A stretch of DNA of 15,152 bases, from contig DASWHR010000102.1 of assembly GCA_036398095.1 (NCBI GenBank), positions 1-15,152 of the forward strand. Direction: 5' to 3'. Shown in pieces: positions 7,072 through 13,412 of this stretch. Position numbers and translations under genes: made by a program. The notes under the pieces were generated by a model. That model had not been told where the DNA came from, did no database searches, and was given only the letters and a program-made list of their open reading frames with translations. The DNA is from DASWHR01 sp036398095 (GTDB taxonomy: Bacteria; Actinomycetota; AC-67). The first letter of the stretch is position 1. The number at the start of each line of letters is the position of its first letter.

Positions 7072-7085
7072 GTGAAAGCTTTCAC
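7072..7085. promoter_or_regulatory. 14-bp perfect palindrome over the pckA transcription start, likely operator
   Basis: GTGAAAGCTTTCAC is self-complementary over all 14 bases. It begins 4 nt downstream of the predicted pckA -10 and so covers the expected start site, a classic repressor position. The TGAAA/TTTCA arms recall LacI/CcpA-family half-sites, but two central bases are missing relative to a cre box, so the cognate regulator is unknown. I noticed no second copy in the window. Confidence 0.6.
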
Positions 7086-7089
7086 AAGG

Positions 7090-7118
7090 ATGATACTCCG
7101 GAGGCCCCGCGCGGTAAA
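7090..7118 (-). promoter_or_regulatory. Predicted pckA promoter
   Basis: Minus strand: weak -35 TTTACC (7118-7113), 17-nt spacer, -10 TATCAT (7095-7090). The expected start near 7083 gives a leader of about 36 nt containing the Shine-Dalgarno. Unlike most promoters here it is not leaderless. Confidence 0.55.
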
Positions 7119-7125
7119 ACTCGGC

Positions 7126-7335
7126 TCACCGGCTGGGTTCGATTTCGAAATACAAACGCACGGACGTGCGGTATTCCAGGATCGAATCCGCTCGCACCGA
7201 GCAACTGGTTTCGAGCACGTCCATCTTCACGATGTGGCGGATGGTCTTCGCGGCTTCGCGAAGCGCTTCGCGCGCGGCCGCGCCCCACGACTCGTCGGAG
7301 ACGCCTTCCAGTTCGATCGTGTTCAGGACGCCCAT
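7126..7335 (-). CDS. Dodecin-like small flavoprotein
   Basis: 69 residues from an ATG with GGGAGG six nt upstream. A longer open frame exists upstream to 7608 but only as an antisense shadow of thiL. The protein has the dodecin pattern: strand 1 (LNTIELEGVSDESW), one helix (AAAREALREAAKTIRHIV), then two strands (KMDVLETSCSVRADSILEYRTSVRLYFEIE). Dodecins assemble into hollow dodecamers that bind flavin or its breakdown products and are thought to buffer them. The position that carries the flavin-stacking Trp in the archaeal dodecin (Halobacterium Trp36, VVWAEV) appears to be Met38 here (IVKMDV), so ligand binding may differ. It is transcribed toward pckA, which starts 78 nt beyond its stop with a separate promoter, and is divergent from thiL. 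Confidence 0.82.
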   Translation of the reverse strand: MGVLNTIELEGVSDESWGAAAREALREAAKTIRHIVKMDVLETSCSVRADSILEYRTSVRLYFEIEPSR

Positions 7336-7374
7336 CCATTGCCTCCCGTGCCCGCGGATTTCCGGCCGACGCGC

Positions 7375-7403
7375 ATTGTTGCGCTTGACGCCCCCGGGAG
7401 CAA
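7375..7403 (-). promoter_or_regulatory. Predicted promoter of the dodecin-like gene
   Basis: Minus strand TTGCTC (7403-7398), 17-nt spacer, AACAAT (7380-7375). It would give a leader of roughly 30 nt containing the GGGAGG ribosome binding site. Moderate match to consensus. Confidence 0.4.
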
Positions 7404-7426
7404 GCCCGACCTTCGAGCGCGGCACG

Positions 7427-7432
7427 TATGCT
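7427..7432 (+). promoter_or_regulatory. Candidate -10 element (TATGCT) for leaderless thiL
   Basis: TATGCT ends 6 nt before the GTG at 7439, placing transcription start at or next to the start codon. No clear -35. No Shine-Dalgarno precedes the GTG. Confidence 0.45.
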
Positions 7433-7438
7433 TCGCTT

Positions 7439-8446
7439 GTGGACTCGCCACGGGTGTCGGACCTGGGGGAATTCGGGCTGATCGACCGGCTACGCCGTCG
7501 GCTGGCGTCTTCGGTCGCGCCCGGAGCGGAAACCGGCGTGGAGATCGGCCCGGGCGACGATGCCGCGGCCGTCGACACCGGAGCGTCCACGCTGCTCGCA
7601 GCCGACATGCTGGTCGAGGGGATCCATTTCGACCTTGCCGTGTCGTCGCCGTCGGACGCGGGCTACAAGGCGGTCGCGGTCAACGCATCCGATATGGCGG
7701 CGATGGGCGGGTACACGCACTACCTGCTCGTGTCCGTCGGTCTGCCCGCCTCCGTTCCGGTCGCCACGGTCGATGCGCTCTACGACGGCCTGCTGGAGGC
7801 CGCCGCGGACTGCGGTGCGGCCATCGTCGGCGGCGACGTGACCCGCGCGCCCGTAATCGTCGTGTCGGTTGCCGCCGCCGGCGGGCCCGGGCCGGCAGGC
7901 GTCGTTCGACGCTCCGGCGCGCGCGAAGGCGACGTGTTGTGCGTCACCGGCTCGCTGGGCGCCGCCGCCGCGGGCCTGCGCCTGCTCCGCGCCGATCACG
8001 ATCCCGGCCGGCTGCTTGAGGCGTTCCCGTCGCTGGCCGCCGCGCATCGACGCCCGGCCGCGCGCATTGCCGCCGGCCCGGCCGCGGCCGTCGCAGGAGC
8101 GACCGCGATGATCGACGTCTCCGACGGCTTCGCGCGCGACGCCGCCCACATCGCCGAAGAGTCCGGACTGGGACTGGTCGTGGACGCATCGTCGATTCCC
8201 GTCGCCGCGGGCGTTGCGGACGCCGCCACGCTTCTGGGTGCCGAGCCTGCCGTGTTCGCCGCCTCCGGCGGGGACGACTACGAGCTCGCCATGGCCGTCC
8301 CGCCCGACCGGGTCGCGGCCGTTCGCGCGGCGATCGCGCCGCTGCCGCTGACGGTAGCCGGCGCGTTCGGCGGCACCGATCGGGTCTTCTTGCACGCGCG
8401 CGGCTCGATCCCGCTGAGCGAGCTCGGATGGGAGCACTTCCGGTGA
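7439..8446 (+). CDS. thiL: Thiamine-monophosphate kinase
   Basis: 335 residues from the GTG at 7439; a GTG at 7454 is the alternative. ThiL phosphorylates thiamine monophosphate to thiamine diphosphate with ATP, the last step of coenzyme synthesis. Motifs in order: IGPGDDAAAV (GDD 39-41), LAADMLVEGIHFDL, YKAVAVNASDMAAMGG, IVGGDVTRA, MIDVSDGFARDAAHIAEESGLG and the C-terminal ASGGDDYELAMAV. These are the Asp-rich metal and nucleotide sites of the PurM/ThiL fold. Length is normal for the family. The stop overlaps the GTG of thiD, so the two thiamine kinases are probably translated together. It is divergent from the dodecin-like gene across 103 bp. Confidence 0.95.
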   Translation: MDSPRVSDLGEFGLIDRLRRRLASSVAPGAETGVEIGPGDDAAAVDTGASTLLAADMLVEGIHFDLAVSSPSDAGYKAVAVNASDMAAMGGYTHYLLVSVGLPASVPVATVDALYDGLLEAAADCGAAIVGGDVTRAPVIVVSVAAAGGPGPAGVVRRSGAREGDVLCVTGSLGAAAAGLRLLRADHDPGRLLEAFPSLAAAHRRPAARIAAGPAAAVAGATAMIDVSDGFARDAAHIAEESGLGLVVDASSIPVAAGVADAATLLGAEPAVFAASGGDDYELAMAVPPDRVAAVRAAIAPLPLTVAGAFGGTDRVFLHARGSIPLSELGWEHFR

Positions 8447-9240
8447 CGCCGGTCGTGCTGACCATCGCCGGATCCGATTCGGGCGGCGGCGCCGGGATCC
8501 AGCAGGATCTCAAGGTCTTCGAAGCATTCGGCGTCTGGGGCGCGAGCGCCGTCACCGCCGTCACCGTTCAGGACACGCACGGCGTTCGAGGGATCCATCC
8601 GGTTCCGTGGGAGATCGTCGCCGCGCAGATCGAGGCGGTCGCCGGCGACATGAGGCCGGCCGCCGCCAAGACCGGAATGCTGCCCGACGCGGCCTGCGTG
8701 CGCGCCGTCTGCGATGCAGTCGAGCGGTCTCGGCTCGGACCGCTCGTTTTGGACCCGGTCATCGAGGCGAGCGATGGCACGCCGCTACTCGATCCGCCTG
8801 CGCTGTCGATCGTGCGCGAACGCCTGATCCCGCTCGCCGCGATCGTCACGCCCAACGCGCCCGAGGCGGCTTCGCTCACCGGCCTGCCGGTCGCGTCGGT
8901 CGCCGACCAAGAGAAGGCCGCGCGAGTTCTATGCGAGATGGGAGCGCAGGCGGCGCTGGTGACCGGCGGGCATCTGGCCGGCGAGGCGACCGACATTCTG
9001 TTCGACGGAGAGACGGTCACGCGTCTGAGCGCGCACCGGGTGGACGCGGGTCCCGTGCACGGCACCGGATGCGTGCTCTCGGCCGCGATCGCTGCGGGAT
9101 TGGCCGCCGGCAGGGACCTGGGCGCCGCGGTCCGGGACGCGAAGGCGTTCGTCACCGGGGCGATCGAGCGGGCCCGCAGGCTCGGTGGGGGAGCAGCGGT
9201 CGCCGACGCGGCGTGGCGGACGCGGCCTCCCAGTCACTGA
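8443..9240 (+). CDS. thiD: Hydroxymethylpyrimidine kinase / phosphomethylpyrimidine kinase
   Basis: 265 residues from the GTG at 8443, whose GTGA overlaps the thiL stop. GGGAG (8430-8434) lies 8 nt upstream and supports this start over an in-frame ATG at 8428. ThiD carries out the two successive phosphorylations of HMP to HMP-diphosphate, the pyrimidine half of thiamine. AGSDSGGGAGIQQDLK near the N-terminus is the substrate and glycine-loop signature. VTPNAPEAASLTG, ALVTGGH and VHGTGCVLSAAIAAGL (Cys210 as the expected active-site residue) complete the ribokinase-type fold. Length is typical of the single-domain enzyme; no ThiE or TenA fusion is present. ThiE itself is not in the window. Convergent with rpmB. 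Confidence 0.95.
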   Translation: MTPVVLTIAGSDSGGGAGIQQDLKVFEAFGVWGASAVTAVTVQDTHGVRGIHPVPWEIVAAQIEAVAGDMRPAAAKTGMLPDAACVRAVCDAVERSRLGPLVLDPVIEASDGTPLLDPPALSIVRERLIPLAAIVTPNAPEAASLTGLPVASVADQEKAARVLCEMGAQAALVTGGHLAGEATDILFDGETVTRLSAHRVDAGPVHGTGCVLSAAIAAGLAAGRDLGAAVRDAKAFVTGAIERARRLGGGAAVADAAWRTRPPSH

Positions 9241-9249
9241 ACCGGGCAC

Positions 9250-9272
9250 TAAAAATGCCGCCCGAAGGCGGC
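9250..9272 (-). terminator. Rho-independent terminator of rpmB
   Basis: On the minus strand the RNA reads GCCGCC-UUCG-GGCGGC followed by AUUUUUA: a 6-bp GC stem closed by a C(UUCG)G tetraloop plus a U-run, 15 nt past the rpmB stop. Its plus-strand copy has no U-run, so it should act mainly on rpmB. Confidence 0.85.
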
Positions 9273-9287
9273 CGGAGGCGAGGAAGG

Positions 9288-9479
9288 TCAGCCGGCTCGC
9301 TGGATCTTGCCGGCCTTGATGCAACGCGTGCACACGTTGAGCCGCTTAGTGGCGCCGTTCACCTTGGCGCGAACCCGCTGGATATTCGGGTTCCAGCGCT
9401 TCGGGCTCCGGCGATGGGAATGCGAAACCTGCATCCCGAACCCGGGACCGCGCTTGCAGATATCACAGACGGCTGCCAT
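9288..9479 (-). CDS. rpmB: Large ribosomal subunit protein bL28, zinc-ribbon form
   Basis: 63 residues from the ATG at 9479: MAAVCDICKRGPGFGMQVSHSHRRSPKRWNPN and so on, the standard L28 sequence and length. Two CxxC pairs (Cys5/Cys8 and Cys50/Cys53) make it the zinc-binding (C+) form rather than the zinc-independent paralogue that many actinobacteria induce under zinc limitation. A longer frame to 9542 exists but adds non-homologous Gly/Arg-rich sequence and crosses the promoter. A strong promoter 9 nt upstream and a terminator just downstream make it a single-gene unit. It is divergent from the FakA-like gene, an arrangement I recall from other actinobacteria. Confidence 0.96.
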   Translation of the reverse strand: MAAVCDICKRGPGFGMQVSHSHRRSPKRWNPNIQRVRAKVNGATKRLNVCTRCIKAGKIQRAG

Positions 9480-9488
9480 GGCCCGCGC

Positions 9489-9518
9489 ATTGTAGCGACC
9501 GCCCCCCCCACGCGACAA
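9489..9518 (-). promoter_or_regulatory. Promoter of rpmB, predicted leaderless
   Basis: Minus strand TTGTCG (9518-9513), 18-nt spacer, TACAAT (9494-9489). The -10 ends 9 nt before the ATG and there is no Shine-Dalgarno, so the mRNA should begin at or within a few bases of the start codon. Confidence 0.7.
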
Positions 9519-9554
9519 CCCATCGATCCCTGGGCTCCCCACCGGAGTCTTGTA

Positions 9555-9602
9555 GGGGGTCTGTATTGTCCGATTTTGAAGAACCCCCGGAACGTGGGGG
9601 GT
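9555..9602. repeat. GGGGGT / ACCCCC / GGGGGT repeats in the rpmB-fakA intergenic region
   Basis: GGGGGT at 9555-9560, its complement ACCCCC at 9583-9588 and GGGGGT again at 9597-9602. The two direct copies start 42 bp apart, close to four helical turns. The middle element could pair with either flank. The rest of the 154-bp gap (9480-9633) holds the two divergent promoters and C-rich tracts; I see no small gene in it. Confidence 0.5.
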
Positions 9603-9619
9603 CGGTCGGCTCGTCCCGT

Positions 9620-9625
9620 TAGGAT
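9620..9625 (+). promoter_or_regulatory. Candidate -10 element (TAGGAT) for the leaderless FakA-like gene
   Basis: TAGGAT ends 8 nt before the GTG at 9634; no Shine-Dalgarno is present. The -35 position is occupied by the second GGGGGT repeat, not a TTG-type hexamer, which may mean activator-dependent or weak initiation. Confidence 0.5.
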
Positions 9626-9633
9626 TCGCCTCG

Positions 9634-11190
9634 GTGACTTTCGGCCCGAACGAGTTGAAACGAGCGATCGTGGCGGCGCTCGGGTCGCTGCGCGCCTATC
9701 AGGCCCTGATCGACGAAGCCAACGTCTTCCCCGTCCCCGACGGCGACACCGGGACCAACATGGTCCTGACCATGACCGCCGCTGCCGGGGCGCTCGGATC
9801 CGACGATCCGTTCGCGGCAGCCCCGCCCGCCGCGCTGGTCGGCGCGCGCGGAAACTCCGGCGTGGTTCTGGCCCAATGGCTGCGCGGGTTGTGTGATCAC
9901 GCCGCCCCCGGCGATCCGGCCTCGCTCGTCCGCGGCCTGCGCCGCGCCGCCGACCTGGCCTACGAAGCCGTCCTTCAGCCCGTCGAAGGAACGATCCTCA
10001 CCGCCGCCCGCGCTGCCGCCGACGGCGCCGCCGGTCCGACCGTCGCGGAGATCTTGGAATCCGCGGCCGCGGCTGCCCGCATCGCCGTGGACCGGACCCC
10101 CGATCTTCTTCCCGTCCTGAAGGATGCCGGGGTCGTGGACGCCGGCGCGCTCGGACTGTGGGTCGTGCTCGACGCCTTCGCCGCCGGCCTGTCCGGACGC
10201 GAGCCGGCGCCGCCACAAGCAACCGGAGCGCCCGCCCCGCGGACCGTCGCCCGCGAAGCCGGCTCGACCCGTTTTGCCTACGAGGTGCAGTACCTGCTCG
10301 AAGCCGGCGACGAGGCGATCGAGTCCCTGCGCGCCGGACTCGGGCGGATCGGCGACTCGGTCGTCGTCTCCGGCGGGGGAGGCTTGTGGAACGTGCATGC
10401 GCACACCAACGACCCCGACGCCGCGATCGAAATGGGCCGCGCCGTCGGCGGTGTTCGCGCCGCGGCCGTGACCGCGTTCGCCGATGCGACCGGCGGGCCG
10501 CGGTCGGTTCCGCTCGCCCGGACCGCGGCGCCGGTCGGCGTCGTCGCCGTCGTCGCCGGGGAAGGATTCGCGCGCCTGTTCGCCGAACTCGGCGCCGGCG
10601 TGATCGTGGACGGCGGCCCGACGATGAACCCCTCGGTCGGACAGATCGCCGACGCGATTCGCCGCTGCCCGGCGGCCGACGTGATCATCCTTCCCAACAA
10701 CGACGATGCGATTCCCGCGGCGATGAAAGCGTGCGAACTGGTGGACGACCGGCGTGCGGTCGTCATCGAGACCAACGATCTTGCGCACGGCATCACCACC
10801 TTGCTCGCCTACGGCGATGCGCGCGACCTGGAAACAAACGCGGCGCAGATGCGGCAAGCCGCCTCGGTCGCCGCCAGCGCGGCCGTGATCGTCGCCGCGC
10901 GCACCGCCGCGACGCCCGTGGGAACGGTTCGCGCCGGCCAGTCGATCGCGTTCAGCGGACGCGAGGCCAAGACGATAGAGGACGATCCCGTCGTCGCCGT
11001 TGTGCGCGTCGTCGCGATGATCGACGAAGAGGAGCCGGTCGAGGTCGTGACGGTCTTCGCCGGCGCGACCGCGCCCGCCGAAGAGCGCTCCGCCGTCGAA
11101 AAGGCCCTGCGGGACGCCCTGATCGGCGTGGATGTCGAGGTGCGTGACGGGGGCCAGCCGATCGAGCGCTACTTGATCGCGGTCGAATGA
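9634..11190 (+). CDS. DAK2/DegV-type kinase, FakA-like (fatty acid kinase catalytic subunit family)
   Basis: 518 residues with the FakA/YloV layout: an N-terminal DhaL-type nucleotide domain, a middle domain and a C-terminal DegV-like domain. ANVFPVPDGDTGTNM carries the metal-binding aspartates Asp36 and Asp38, and VGARGNSGVVLAQWLRG (about 69-85) follows as in DhaL. VHAHTNDPDAAIEMG lies in the middle domain, and MNPSVGQIADAIRRCPAADVIILPNNDD marks the C-terminal part. In firmicutes FakA phosphorylates fatty acids bound to a separate FakB so that exogenous acyl chains enter phospholipid synthesis. A FakB gene is not in this window, so the substrate is inferred from the family only. First gene of the fakA-like - recG - rsmD - coaD operon; its TGA overlaps the recG ATG. 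Confidence 0.88.
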   Translation: MTFGPNELKRAIVAALGSLRAYQALIDEANVFPVPDGDTGTNMVLTMTAAAGALGSDDPFAAAPPAALVGARGNSGVVLAQWLRGLCDHAAPGDPASLVRGLRRAADLAYEAVLQPVEGTILTAARAAADGAAGPTVAEILESAAAAARIAVDRTPDLLPVLKDAGVVDAGALGLWVVLDAFAAGLSGREPAPPQATGAPAPRTVAREAGSTRFAYEVQYLLEAGDEAIESLRAGLGRIGDSVVVSGGGGLWNVHAHTNDPDAAIEMGRAVGGVRAAAVTAFADATGGPRSVPLARTAAPVGVVAVVAGEGFARLFAELGAGVIVDGGPTMNPSVGQIADAIRRCPAADVIILPNNDDAIPAAMKACELVDDRRAVVIETNDLAHGITTLLAYGDARDLETNAAQMRQAASVAASAAVIVAARTAATPVGTVRAGQSIAFSGREAKTIEDDPVVAVVRVVAMIDEEEPVEVVTVFAGATAPAEERSAVEKALRDALIGVDVEVRDGGQPIERYLIAVE

Positions 11191-13412
11191 CGATGCCGGT
11201 CGACGACGCGCACGACCGGCTGCCCGACCGGCCGCTGGACCGGCCGCTGGTGGGGGCGGGCCTCGCCGGCCTGACCGCTCCGGCCGTCCGAAAGCTCGCC
11301 GCGAAGGGCATCGTGACGATTCGCGATCTCATCGAGCAAGTGCCGCGCCGCTACGTCGACCTGTCCCGCACCAAGCACATCGGGGACCTCAAGCTCGGCG
11401 AGGAGGCGACGATCGTCGGCACGGTCTTCAAGGTCGACGGAAAATATGTGCGAAGTCGCAAGCACATGCTGGTTGCCAAGATCGGCGACGGAACCGGCTT
11501 TATCGAAGTCGTCTGGTGGAATCAGCCGTTTCGCGCGAAGCAGATCGTCGAAGGCGCCGAGGTCGCCGTCGCCGGCCGCTTCGAGCGAAAGCAGGGCCGC
11601 CTGCAAGTAACCGGCGCGTTCTTCGTCGAACGCATCGGCGGCGAAGGCGAGACGGTTCACACCGGACGGATCATTCCCGTCCACCCCGCCACCGAGGGCG
11701 TGTCCGTCGCGATGCTTCGCCGCGCCATCCATTCCGCGCTCGCGGCCTACGGCGACGACATCGACGATCCGCTTCCCGAGGACCTCCTCGACCGCCTCGA
11801 CCTCGCCTCGCGCGGAGAGGCGTTCCGGCAGATCCACTTTCCGGTCTCGCTCGCGGCCAAGAACGCCGGCCGCCGCCGGCTCGCATTCGAAGAGCTGTTC
11901 GTGCTCTCGGCAGGGCTCGCCGTTCGCAAGCGCCGCATCGAGCGCGACACGCCGGGGATCGCGATGCCCCGCGGCGAAGCGGACGTGGCGCGTTTCTTCG
12001 AATCGCTTCCCTACGAGCCGACCGGCGCACAGCGTCGCGCCGTCACCGAGATCCGCGCCGACATGGCGAGCGCCGTTCCGATGCATCGCCTCTTGCAGGG
12101 CGAGGTCGGCAGTGGCAAGACCGTCGTCGCCGTCGCCGCGGCCGTCGCGGCCGCCGCGAACGGCATGCAGGCCGCGCTGATGGCGCCCACGGAGGTGCTC
12201 GCCGAACAGCACTACTTGTCCGTCACCCAGATGCTCCGCCCGATCGCCGGGATCGCCCTCGCCGACGACTCGCCCGGGCAGATGTCGTTCGACGGGCCCG
12301 GCTTTCGCGTCGCTCTGCTCACCGGCTCGGTGACCGGCAAGCAACGCGACGAGGCGATGCAGGCGGCCCGCACCGGTCGCGCGCATCTGCTGATCGGCAC
12401 GCACGCGCTGATTCAAGAGGGCGTCGAGTTCGCGGCGCTCGGTCTGGCGATCGTCGACGAGCAGCATCGCTTCGGAGTTCATCAGCGGCTCGCGCTTCGT
12501 TCGAAGGGTCCCGGCGGGACCCAACCCGATCAGCTCATCATGACGGCAACGCCGATCCCGCGGACGCTGGCGATGACGCTCTACGGCGATCTCGACGTGA
12601 GCACGATCGACGAGATGCCGCCCGGTCGCATGCCGGTTCGCACGGTCGTCGCCGGCCCGGCCGAGCGCGGCCGCGCCGAGGCACGGATCAAGGTCGAAGT
12701 CGGCGAGGGACGCCAGGCGTTCATCGTGTGTCCACTCGTCGAGAAGTCGGCGTCACTCGAGGCCAAAGCGGCCGAAACCGAATACGAGCGAATCCGCCAC
12801 GATGTCTTCCCCGATCTTCGCGTCGGGTTGATCCACGGCCGTCTCAAGCCGGCCGACAAAGAGGCGGTCATGCGACGCGTGCGCTCGGGCGACATCGACG
12901 TCCTCGTGGCGACCACCGTCGTCGAAGTCGGCGTGGACATCCCGAACGCGTCGGTGATGATGATCGAGGACGCCGACCGCTTCGGTTTGTCGCAACTGCA
13001 TCAGCTCCGCGGCCGGATCGGCCGCGGCACGCATCCGTCCACCTGCATCCTTCTGACCTCGCTCGATCCCGGCGACGAAGACCGCGAGGATGCTCGCAAG
13101 CGCTTGGACGCGATGGTCGCCACCGACGACGGCTTCCGTTTGGCCGAGGTCGACATGGCGATCCGCGGCGAAGGACAGATCTTCGGACGCGGGACGGTCG
13201 ATTCCGACACCGGCGACGGCGCGCCGGCACAGGCCGGCGCCACCGACTTGCGGTTCGCGAGCTTGCTGCGCGACGCGGATCTGCTGGTCGACGCCCGTCG
13301 CGAAGCCTTCGACGCCGTGGACGCCGACCCGGATCTGCGCGGCCATCCGTTGCTCCTGGCCGAGGTTCGCCGCCGGTTCGCCGACCGGCTCGACTGGCTA
13401 TTCGCCGGATGA
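11187..13412 (+). CDS. recG: ATP-dependent DNA helicase RecG
   Basis: 741 residues, start ATG overlapping the previous stop (ATGA); an ATG two codons later is equally usable. RecG remodels stalled forks and branch-migrates Holliday junctions. The N-terminal wedge/OB domain contains LGEEATIVGTVFKV and LQVTGAFF. The helicase core follows: Walker A GEVGSGKT (Lys311), the DEQH box (424-427) in IVDEQHRFGVHQR, TATPIPRTLAMTLYGDLDVSTIDEMPPGR, then LIHGRLKPADKEAVM, TTVVEVGVDIPNASVMMIEDADRFGLSQLHQLRGRIGRG, and the RecG-specific C-terminal wrap. No key residue is missing. The extreme N-terminus has a DRLP-DRPL-DRPL repeat. Length is close to other actinobacterial RecG proteins. The TGA overlaps the rsmD ATG. 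Confidence 0.97.
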   Translation: MTMPVDDAHDRLPDRPLDRPLVGAGLAGLTAPAVRKLAAKGIVTIRDLIEQVPRRYVDLSRTKHIGDLKLGEEATIVGTVFKVDGKYVRSRKHMLVAKIGDGTGFIEVVWWNQPFRAKQIVEGAEVAVAGRFERKQGRLQVTGAFFVERIGGEGETVHTGRIIPVHPATEGVSVAMLRRAIHSALAAYGDDIDDPLPEDLLDRLDLASRGEAFRQIHFPVSLAAKNAGRRRLAFEELFVLSAGLAVRKRRIERDTPGIAMPRGEADVARFFESLPYEPTGAQRRAVTEIRADMASAVPMHRLLQGEVGSGKTVVAVAAAVAAAANGMQAALMAPTEVLAEQHYLSVTQMLRPIAGIALADDSPGQMSFDGPGFRVALLTGSVTGKQRDEAMQAARTGRAHLLIGTHALIQEGVEFAALGLAIVDEQHRFGVHQRLALRSKGPGGTQPDQLIMTATPIPRTLAMTLYGDLDVSTIDEMPPGRMPVRTVVAGPAERGRAEARIKVEVGEGRQAFIVCPLVEKSASLEAKAAETEYERIRHDVFPDLRVGLIHGRLKPADKEAVMRRVRSGDIDVLVATTVVEVGVDIPNASVMMIEDADRFGLSQLHQLRGRIGRGTHPSTCILLTSLDPGDEDREDARKRLDAMVATDDGFRLAEVDMAIRGEGQIFGRGTVDSDTGDGAPAQAGATDLRFASLLRDADLLVDARREAFDAVDADPDLRGHPLLLAEVRRRFADRLDWLFAG
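11214..11249 (+). repeat. Short tandem repeat at the 5' end of recG
   Basis: GACCGGCCGCTG is perfectly repeated at 11226-11237 and 11238-11249, with a diverged copy just before (11214-11225). Together they encode DRLP-DRPL-DRPL ahead of the conserved wedge domain. In-frame 12-bp units would change length by four residues without disrupting the gene. Confidence 0.85.

Noticed and set aside
7072..7085. CcpA-type cre box upstream of pckA
   Set aside because: The palindrome lacks the central CG and two bases of the cre consensus; kept as an operator of unknown regulator only.
7391..7438. TPP riboswitch upstream of thiL-thiD
   Set aside because: The 103-bp divergent gap is too short for the full element and its conserved cores were not seen; thiL has a candidate -10 directly before its start.
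6436..8019. 527-residue plus-strand frame spanning antisense of pckA and part of thiL
   Set aside because: It overlaps three well-supported genes on both strands and its composition is Arg-rich with no domain.
9589..9615. GGAAC ... CGTC as an ECF sigma factor promoter for the FakA-like gene
   Set aside because: GGAAC to CGTC has an 18-nt spacer and would start transcription close to the GTG, but both elements are short and common at this GC content; the TAGGAT -10 is the simpler reading.
9480..9633. Riboswitch or RNA thermometer between rpmB and the FakA-like gene
   Set aside because: Both predicted transcripts start within a few bases of their start codons, so the pairing elements would not be transcribed; no known riboswitch core recognised.
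9619..10857. 412-residue open frame antisense to the FakA-like gene
   Set aside because: Shadow of GC-rich codons; no motifs, and it crosses the divergent promoter region.
11169..12524. 451-residue open frame antisense to recG
   Set aside because: Covers conserved recG helicase sequence, low-complexity composition, no ribosome binding site or family signature seen.
11516..13408. Long plus-strand frame running through recG into rsmD (827 residues)
   Set aside because: Only the last 196 residues, from 13409, show homology; the rest is an Arg-rich shadow frame of recG.
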